A DNA stretch of 64,000 nt, from NCBI RefSeq assembly GCF_020497125.1, contig NC_059081.1, positions 13,728,105 through 13,792,104 of the forward strand, in the 5' to 3' direction. This DNA is from Mauremys mutica. Taxonomy: Eukaryota > Chordata > Testudines > Geoemydidae. Numbering within the stretch: the first letter of the stretch is position 1; the number at the start of each line of letters is the position of its first letter. A program made the translations under genes and the position numbers. The notes beneath the pieces were generated by a model. That model was given only the letters and a program-made list of their open reading frames with translations. It searched no databases and had not been told where the DNA came from. Shown one piece after another: positions 55,950-64,000 of this stretch.

Positions 55950-57000
55950 GACAATTTGTAGCAGGGGAGCTGAGAGCCCCTGAACCAAACTGTAAATCCG
56001 GTAGCTAATGGAAACCGCTTCCAGCCAGGGGGTGAAGCAGCACCCCGGCTCCCCTTGGAATCAAAGGGGATTCTGCTATGGGCTGGACTGGGAGCAGGGT
56101 GGGGTGCTCTGGGGATTGACCGGAAAGGCCTGGCCAGCAGGACCGGGTTCTCCAGGCCAGACCGGGCACTGCAGAGGAGTGTGTCCAGCGGCAGGGTGTG
56201 TCTGCGCTCGGGAGGCGAGGCGGTCCGGCGGGCAGCCAGAGCTGAGCTCACCCGGACCCGGGCCGCCCGCCTGGCCCGTCGCCTCGGTCTGTGTAAAGGG
56301 CAGACGCAGGAGGAGGCGCCTGGAGCCTGCAGGTCCTGGGGCAGCCGGGGGTGATCTCAGCTCCGCCGGAGCCTGAGCCAAGCCTGAAGGCCGTCACCGA
56401 CACGGCTCCCTTTGGCTCGGGCCTCCGCTGCCCTCCGCAGCTGGCTCTGGGGCAGTAGGCGATGGCTGAGGGGTGGGGTGGGGTGTCCTGTGCGCTGCGG
56501 ATTTACGCTACGATCCTGGAGTCCTCAGGACCGAGGGGTCGGGCCCTGCTGCGCTGTGGGGAGGGAAGGAGACTCGTTCGGCCACTGGGCTCCCCCCATC
56601 TCGACCCATTGGCTGAATCCTGGTCTCTGCTAGTGTAAACGGCACCGTCTGCACGCGTGCCCAGGCAACCAGAGCATAGTCCTGGGAACAGGACAGTATA
56701 TTTTTTTAAATGATGATCTCGGTGGTTACAGAGTTGATCAAATATCAGTTCTTCAAAGCCAGGCACCGGAAAACGAGCCAGGGACTGTTTCGAAACTTTC
56801 CCAGGTACAGTGGCAGAAACCACGGCAACCTCTTTCCCCCCCCCCCCTCCCCAGCCATCCTCACCACTCTCTGTCCCCCGCACTGCCCCTCTATAAGGTA
56901 CCTGGCTCGGCTGGACGGGGGATTCCTGAGTAGGTATCTGGCAAACGCTGGCTTCTTTCCTGTCTTCAGAAACTTTGGACAGGAGGGGATTCCTTTCTAG
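55950..57000. promoter_or_regulatory. CpG-island-like region
   Basis: By eye, GC content and CpG frequency rise sharply, most strongly at 56170-56470 ('cggtccggcgggcagccaga', 'cccggacccgggccgcccgc'), with no match to the GC-rich repeats elsewhere in the window. Open frames on both strands (for example 56008-56376 plus) have no recognisable domain. Such an island usually marks a promoter, here perhaps of a non-coding transcript or of a developmental regulator domain. The gene it would serve is not identified. Confidence 0.5.
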
Positions 57001-58887
57001 CTCCCCTGAGCCGAGGTGCGGACAAATCCCGCAACACTAGGACCGCTTTTCTGAACACCGATTTAATCTTTGACACACGCCGCTATACAAATGTGTCCCG
57101 AGACAAAGCTAGACGCTCCAGCACAGAGAAGGGTGCACAAACGCGTGCTTTGAAAGAGCTGAGTAAATGAACAAGCTGGAGGAAGCTTAGCCCAGGGAAA
57201 CAAGCCCCGCAGGGACATGAGCCCCCACAGACCACAAGAGATCCCATTGCTTTTAAGATCGCTTTCCACGTTTCTAGCCATTCTCCTTGTAATGTTTCGA
57301 GGCTACTTTACTTTGCTCTTAAACACGAAATTAACCACCTGCATTCTTGATGAGTAACTCCAAGAACAAGAAGATCCTAGCGGGGCAAAACCACCGAGCA
57401 TTACTCACTTCCGTCTGCTCGCTCTAATGAAAGACTGATTTGCTTTACTATTCTTCACCAGCACAGATACAATAGTTATTTAGACAGTAGGATCTTCCTC
57501 AGCGTGACTGCGCAGTTTCAAAATCAGCTCCATCTTTCCTTTTTTTTCCTCTCTTTGGTCTCCTTTTCTTTTATCCCCACCACATGATTAACTTGCAGCA
57601 ACTCAAATTAGCTTTAAATTTAGACTGCAACACACACACACACACGCACCGCTTTCTCCCGCAATATCGAAGACGCAAATGCACCGCCCTTAACAGAGGA
57701 ATAACTTAAAGTGGGTATTTTACGGAGTAAACAAACTCTTCAACTAATTTCAAGAATAGTGGTGGCAGAAATTAGCTTCCTGTCCCATTACAGTTTCCAC
57801 CATCGTACTGATTTGAATCCTTTCGACGTTCAATACCAGTCGTTGCATAAAGAAGTTGTCTTTTACAGTAAATCTTTTCTCTGGTGACAGGGAGTTGATG
57901 AATTCCCCCAAAACTATATTTTCCAGAGTTTTCTTTGGCATAACTATGTTTGTCCTAGAAGTAGCGTGAAATGTGTCGTTATCTAGAGTGCTCTATTAAT
58001 CTATTACCCGTCTTTATCCTCCAATCTTATCTATAGTTTATCTATCCTAGTCGTATCTAGCTACCCGCATCTCTCTGTGTGTTTGAAATGACCTCCAGTT
58101 ATTACATTGTCATAATTGCTTGTCTAGTGATCTGTGATCTCTTTTTAGCTGATCAGTGAATATGAATGGAATGGTTTCGAAACCGAGGGAATATGCGGAT
58201 ATGTTTGTGCTTGTCAATAATATAGAGGGAACTTTGTAAACACTGAGATGTCTCTGTCTCTGTAAAACGATCTGAAATCTGGCTGTCCGACACACACACC
58301 TCTATATGCTGCACAGTCAATGAGCGTGGCTGTATCACCACTTCAGGTGGAAAAAGTGACCCAGTGTTATTAAGCCCGTTGTCCACTTTTTCAGTCCAAG
58401 GAGCAACAGTTTCCCGCTACGAAGTAAGCTCTAAGTCTAGAAAATATGTATCCAAGGCTTCCAGCAGGCTGAGTCCAGTATAACTGAAACTGCCTGTCCC
58501 GCATGGCTAAGAAAAAAGCTGCTCTCTGCTAGCTCAAGAGAAGAAGGGAATCAATCTCCAGACCCAGAGCAGACGGGGTCCAAGATGCGGTGTGCGCATA
58601 GAGAAGCAGAACCAACTTGTTCACACGGTCATCCACCTTGAGGCTAGTTTGCGAGCAATAGCACCAAACTGTGTCGAAGTAAATTCCAAGCCGTTCTTTT
58701 GAATATCAAATCATCTGGACTGTCAGTCTCCAGTTAGACCACGTACAACCCCCGGGTGCCCATCTTTGTAACGAGTTTCTACCTAATGGTGTCAGCAACG
58801 AGGAGCATTAGAACTGGTGTCTGGATAGGGAATTCCCCAGCCATTGCTCTTAGGAGTCTCCCTGTGATGAAGGAGTGCCGATTTCTA

Positions 58888-58964
58888 GGGGGCAGATCCT
58901 CAGCTGGTGTAAATGATCAGAGCTCTCTTGAAGTCAGTGGAACGACCACGATGGATCTGCCCCG
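58888..58964. repeat. Dispersed quasi-palindrome (cctcagctggtg family)
   Basis: 'ggggcagatcctcagctggt' at the left, centre 'tcttgaagtcagtggaacga', and 'tggatctgcccc' at the right, which pairs with the start. Confidence 0.7.
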
Positions 58965-60218
58965 AGCTGTCTAACTTCCCTGGGGAAAAAGTTGGGGAGA
59001 TGTTAGCTGGTAAAATGTGGTCCTAATGAACTCGATTTCCAAATTAGTTCAGTCCCTAACTTGGGCAGAGAGTAAAACACCCCTTAGTTGAAAAATTCAA
59101 ACCCCAACAAACCAAGACCTAATCACTTTGTAAAGGTATCAGAATAAATCCAGCCAATTAACTAGTGAAGATAGTAAATCGGTCTGCTGTGCACAAATAA
59201 CAGGCTTTTCAGACGGGAATGTTTTAATTGTTTCAGCTAAAGCCCAGATCTGCTATACGAAACGGTTCATGGGACAATGCGCTTTGCAGAGAACCTCTCC
59301 CTGTTTTGGGGTGCTGAGGGTCGGAGTACGGGAGAGGCAGGAGAAAGGAAGAAGTAACCGGTTATCTGCTTTGATTTTCTCCTCCCTTTTTCCTTTCCCC
59401 TTTGAAAGACTGCCTTCCTGACCTCTCTTCTGGGTTTATTTCTTTTTTGGGGGGGGGGAAGGGATCTATCACCATATTCTACTGTAGGTAGATAGATAGA
59501 TCTGATTGCTGCATTAGGAAGCTAAGGGTTTGAAGCTGGATTCTTGATCTTTTCTTTCTTACACATTTTCTTCATACAGTATCTTAAGTCCAGTTCCCTC
59601 TCTGTCTCTTTTCATTCTGTTGCCGTTTAACTGACTTTTTAATATCCAAATGAAACCCACTCTGCCGTAAAGTGAGATCAGATAATTAAGTAATCTGCCA
59701 ATCATTCTCTTGAAGTCCAGTCTGACTCCAAACCAGCTGTCTCTCTCCGATACCCTTTGATTTTTGAATGGCGTCTCCACATTGTCTAGAAGACGCTCCA
59801 GTGAAGAATTCACTGGCACGCTGAGGACCCTTTCAAAGACTTCCTGCCTTAGCGCTCACCGTCTTCCTACTTGTGTTTATCTTTTTAAATTTATTATTTT
59901 TGTTCGCATTGTGAACTCATTTAATTTGTCAACTTGAACTGCCATTTGGTTACCTGGCCACGGACACATCCCCGCCGAACTTTGCTCGGTATTTGTTCCC
60001 TGTTCATTGCCCTTCCCCTCTGTTTTATGGGTCTCTAGCAACTAGAGCTGCTTTGACGGTTGATCCCATTGACTGGCTCATTGACATAATCAGAAAAAGT
60101 CCGAAGAAAAGGATTCCAGCCAGATCCATACAGCGTTTCTCACTGGACTGGGCATAGCTGTTATCAGCACCAATCCTTACGTATTTACAACCAGGTCCTG
60201 TAGCTGGGACGCTGCATG

Positions 60219-60246
60219 CCTTCCTTCCTTCCGTCCTTCCTTCCTT
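60219..60246. repeat. (CCTT)n microsatellite
   Basis: Seven tetramers with one variant (ccgt). Confidence 0.9.
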
Positions 60247-60784
60247 AGGCATTTGGGTTGCTCAAGGAACTGAGGCTCGATATGGGAAGGGATATGCAGT
60301 CTTGATAGATTATTATCACGAATTCAATCTTGAGCGCTATACACATCTCTTCTAATTTACACACTGTCCTGCTCCGCATCCATTGGATCCAGAGTTTTAT
60401 GTGAATCGGGTAGAGTATTCCTAATGAACAGTCCTCAGAGCTGAGTAAATTCAGAGGTGAGACCTGCTTCTAACAGCTGTCTAGGGTCAAAGAGCAATTG
60501 TTAAGAGTGCCGATGGCCAAGGGATGGAGCGGGCACATCACTAACCCAACATCTAATTCACTCTTTGTGCCCTCAGGAGCCATTCCCCAGAAGAAGAGAG
60601 TTATTGGCCATTTGCTACACTGTCCCCGGTCTCCGATGAGGGGAGCCTTCAAAAAGACAGGCGAGGTAACTATTCGGAAAATGTTCTAGACAAGAATCAT
60701 GACGGCATGGAAAGAGTATTAAGCAATAATATAAGGCTGTCCTCTACTATACAGACCCGCAGACAATCCCGGTGTGTCAAAACA

Positions 60785-60811
60785 TCTCTCTCTCTCACAC
60801 ACACACACACA
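60785..60811. repeat. (TC)n(AC)n compound microsatellite
   Basis: A short TC run passes directly into about eight AC units. Confidence 0.85.
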
Positions 60812-60905
60812 AACTTCTGGACGATAATATTGACGCATTTCTGCGTCTCCTTCAATTCCGCAGACTTAAGCGAGCAAAATGCAGCCCGCGCGCCTCCCCG
60901 GACCG

Positions 60906-60920
60906 CCAACAGGTGGCGCT
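60906..60920 (+). promoter_or_regulatory. CTCF-like motif in CpG-rich unique sequence
   Basis: CCAACAGGTGGCGCT matches the CTCF core CCACCAGGGGGCGCT at 13 of 15 positions, on the plus strand, so it points away from MARCO. It lies in a locally CpG-rich stretch (60880-61080) with no repeat that I recognise. Confidence 0.4.
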
Positions 60921-62267
60921 TTCCCCCTGCAAACTCGGAATCGGCTCCCGAGCAAGGGCTGCAGAGCCCAGCTGATGTTATTGGCACCTAAGACAGCTCT
61001 AAACACGCCTAGCACCCGGGATCGGGTCTCACAGGCAGAGGAAAGACGTGGCTGCTGCGATGTTTACCGACAAGGAGAGTTTTGAAGAGTGCTGACCGGG
61101 CGGAGTCCCCAAACTCCACGCACATAAATCACTACTAAACCCACTTAAAAATCCCTTCTGCAGGACGCCTCCACCCACCTTCCACGGAACATTTTCTATT
61201 ACTTCTTTGTGAGAATTACGGATCCGGAAGCGCAATTTGCCCCCGATTCAAAGACAAAAAAGAAATGCAAGCAGGCAGGAGTTTGCATGCTGTGTCTATT
61301 TAGTACAGCAATACGAACGTATGTATATAAACAATATCCCTTTAGTCACATTCCCTGGTTGGAACAACCCCTGCCACGCAAAGGGCCCAGAGAAGACCAA
61401 ACACAACACTTTCGTTTTGCTGTATTTCCTTTTTTATTTTAGAAATTTGGGGACAGAGCGATTTTCCATTGCTGAAGTAATTGCCTGGGAGATGGGTTTC
61501 TTAATCTGTTCATACATTATTGACGTGTGCTCTAATATTTGGCTTGCTGCTTTTATTGCTAGAAGATCACGTACTCGACTCTTTTGCATAACAATTTTTA
61601 AAGAGGACACCATCCTTATATCAAAAGTGGACGTGACTGGAATTTCGCTGACGTTGTCCCTAAAATGACCCAATTCCAGTTACTGCCACTGGGCAGCAGT
61701 AAAATTGCATAATTTGTCCAAGCAATAGACTTCTTTTGCTTTGCCTTTTGTGTTTATTTGTTTCTTTCTTTGTCACCAAAACACAATCGGAAAGCTTATT
61801 ATTTCCTCGTGCTGCATTTTTCACACATACACAACACTTTGTGATCGTAAGGGAAGTGGCATACAGCGAGAAAGGAGAGCCTCTAATACTAACATGTCTA
61901 ATTAATGTACAAAGTTCAGAGCAATAACAATTTATACAAAGGAGTTTTATATAAAGAAACATATCAGCGGTTGGCCAAGTTTCACTCACCAATGTTTATA
62001 AATAATATTTTACCTTATGATACAAAAGGTTTTGGTTTTCAAACAAATAAAAATAAATTTAAAAAATCAAAAAGTGTGTTTGATTGTCTTACTCATATAC
62101 ACTGACCAACTGAATTTCAGAACGCAGAGGGAAGTAGTCTACGTTTCAACACACATGCTAATATTTCCCCATCTTAAACTTCTTTAATAAATGTACAATA
62201 GCGTATTTGTGTATGGAGGTGAGATATATGGTGTGGGTTTTTTTAAGTACTATATGCAGCTGTTTGG

Positions 62268-62290
62268 ACACACACACACACACACACACT
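62268..62290. repeat. (CA)n microsatellite
   Basis: About eleven CA units. Confidence 0.9.
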
Positions 62291-62480
62291 TCTCAGTTCC
62301 TGGTACTGTACACTCAGGGCAAAAATCCCATTAATTTAGGTGACTTCATTGAAAGTAATGAAATTGGAATGTAATGAAATTGGATCAATTGTTTTGTAAT
62401 AACACGTACACATTTCAAATTAAATAACCAATTTGAATGGGACGTGCTTGGCAACATGCCCTCATCTCTTTTCCAAGGGA

Positions 62481-62520
62481 AACAAACAAACAAACAAACA
62501 AATAAACAGACACACACACA
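62481..62520. repeat. (AAAC)n / (CA)n compound microsatellite
   Basis: Five AAAC-type tetramers, one variant, then a short CA run. Confidence 0.85.
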
Positions 62521-63039
62521 TTCCTCAGTTGATCACTGACTGGGTTTCAGTGGAGAAATGGTCTGTTCCTAGCCCTGCTAATGATAAGAATTCGGAACGG
62601 GAGAGCAAAAGAGCACTTTAAACCAGTATTTTCAGACAGAAGAGATTTTGTTTAGGACGCTGTTTCTAATATATGTTACAATTACATTATTTTTTTTTCT
62701 TTCCTAGAAAACCCATTTTGATTATCAGGAGCCAACGTTGAGTTCCTGCGTGCCTTCAGGGTTTGAAAGAACACACCTGAAAACTGGAGAAGGATCCCAG
62801 GGCTCAGAATTTCGGATATTTAAAGACTAGGCGAAAGAGCATCGTTCGATTTGGCTAGCGCAGTAACTTCCCACCACACAGTGCATACGGGATGCTGGAC
62901 AGACAGTTCCAATCAGCGTTGGACATACGCGACCCCCCTGCCTGTCACATAAAAGGGTGTCGCAAATGAATTTGGAGTTCTGTGTAATGAAGAGGAAACG
63001 TAACGTGTTCAGGGATGATTTTCTAAAACAATGCAATAT

Positions 63040-63175
63040 TTGCACGTGGGTGTGCATACACGTGTATGTGAACATATGTGTGTAGATATGCACACATATA
63101 TATCATACAAGCACCATGTGTATCTATGGATCTATATACTCACGTGCGTATATAGATATAAGGTAAATATGGTGC

Positions 63176-63221
<46 letters not shown>
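63040..63221. repeat. Alternating purine-pyrimidine tract ending in (CA)~21
   Basis: 63178-63221 is an uninterrupted CA run. The preceding 140 bases are also rich in CA/TG and TA steps ('gtgtgcatacacgtgtatgt', 'atgcacacatatatatcata'). Long alternating tracts of this kind can adopt Z-DNA. Confidence 0.85.
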
Positions 63222-63223
<2 letters not shown>

Positions 63224-63224
63224 A

Positions 63225-64000
63225 GACCATGTGCAGCTAACGAAGAGAGGAGCTTACAACATCTCTGCTCTAAGCCTTGCAAGTAAAAGTGCTGGGAGCT
63301 GCAGTCCTGAAAGTGGAAGGAGCTTGTTGACACAAAGGACCGCGAACCCGCTTGAACGCAGAGGGGTAGGGGGTGGGGGTAGTGAGAAGGCATCTTCAGT
63401 TCCTGGAGCAAAGATACGAGGCATTGCAAAGGTAATGAACTCCGATTATTACAGACTCGATCTCCTTTCCCCCATGTAAACGGCTTGACTTTAGTGGGCT
63501 TTATCTCAGACACCCTCGCTTGCACCGGTTCTCTGTTAGAACAGAGTACCTTATACACACCGAGCAGAAACTCCTGCAATCTAACCAGCACCTATTTTAA
63601 GAGAGGTTTCTCTGAGGAAGGAACCTCTACATTTTTTTGAGATAAAGAAACTAGCTGTTGCAAAATTAGCCTCAAATCTTTGAAATTCTTATTCTTCCTT
63701 TACAGTCACAGAAGCATCGTGTGGCATAGCTACAGAAGGCTGGAAGGAAATTGAAAACATATTTAAAAATGTAAATGAGATTAGCCAATCTGACACTGTT
63801 CAAAGGGTATAATGAGGTGCACACTGGGATCAATTTAATGAAGCAAAGATGAAGGATTAATGCAGATTGAAATCAAGCTAAAACTTTAAGCCAGTATTTA
63901 TAATGTATTTAGCGATGGGAACAAAGTATCTGACACAATATGGAGAAAGGCACGTGCAGGGTACATTAAAACAGACTCTCGGTGAGGCGGATTGGGCTGG
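63225..64000. other. Unique intergenic DNA to the window edge
   Basis: No gene, RNA or repeat recognised. Confidence 0.45.

Larger units (their letters stand above)
57001..60785. other. Low-repeat intergenic DNA, no gene recognised
   Basis: Contains a (CA)n run at 57629-57645, one dispersed palindrome at 58888 and a (CCTT)n run at 60219-60246. Neither long frames nor transposon ends are recognised. Conserved non-coding elements are plausible here but cannot be seen without alignment. Confidence 0.5.
61090..63175. other. Low-repeat intergenic DNA, no gene recognised
   Basis: AT-rich sequence with simple repeats at 62268-62290 and 62481-62520. The frame at 61237-61668 (143 codons, plus) has hydrophobic stretches but no family resemblance and is not called. 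Confidence 0.45.

Noticed and set aside
61237..61668. 143-codon frame with hydrophobic stretches
   Set aside because: AT-rich region, no family resemblance, no promoter or poly(A) context that I can recognise.
1..64000. Integrated virus, bacterial-type operon or CRISPR array
   Set aside because: No retroviral gag/pol/env-like frames, no paired LTRs that I can define, no regularly spaced direct repeats with unique spacers.

Overview
This is vertebrate nuclear DNA, most likely from a turtle. The basis is interspersed repeats: decayed CR1 LINE 3' ends that finish in the usual reptilian tail, ancient MIR SINEs, many short non-autonomous DNA transposons (hAT-like with 8-bp target duplications, a CpG-rich foldback family with 3-bp duplications, one TA-flanked family), and numerous quasi-palindromic dispersed elements. 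There are no operons, phage genes or CRISPR arrays, and most open reading frames are chance frames through repeats. The turtle assignment is by repeat 'look' only; another reptile cannot be excluded.

The only protein-coding gene I can support is MARCO (macrophage receptor with collagenous structure), on the minus strand from the start codon at 10327 down to the left edge. Thirteen exons can be placed. Three encode the N-terminus: cytoplasmic tail, one membrane segment and a spacer with two N-glycosylation sequons. Ten short exons encode Gly-X-Y collagen repeats. Every intron is GT-AG and phase 1, and the joined frame stays open for 344 codons. The last collagen exons and the C-terminal SRCR domain lie beyond position 1.

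From about 10.4 to 55 kb is repeat-rich intergenic DNA. The best-resolved parts are: a hAT-like element (12678-16444) that split an older MIR and was itself filled with later insertions; two CR1 tails (17.7-18.4 and 19.4-20.9 kb); four CpG-rich foldback elements, two of them abutting head to head at 32501-33095; hAT MITEs with recognisable target duplications at 21627, 23341, 26645 and 50690; and a foldback tRNA-like repeat at 47.45-47.77 kb.

From about 55 kb to the end the sequence is poorer in transposons and richer in simple repeats. It holds a CpG-island-like stretch (about 56.0-57.0 kb) and a CTCF-like motif (60906-60920), but no gene I recognise. In human the gene next to the MARCO 5' end is EN1, transcribed away from it. 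If that order holds here, this side is the approach to EN1, which is not itself in the window.

I found no convincing new multi-gene system. The most distinctive structures are a nearly perfect 32-bp-arm hairpin in a MARCO intron, the nested-insertion record at 12.6-16.5 kb, the head-to-head foldback pair, the several families of dispersed quasi-palindromes, and paired length irregularities in the MARCO collagen exons.
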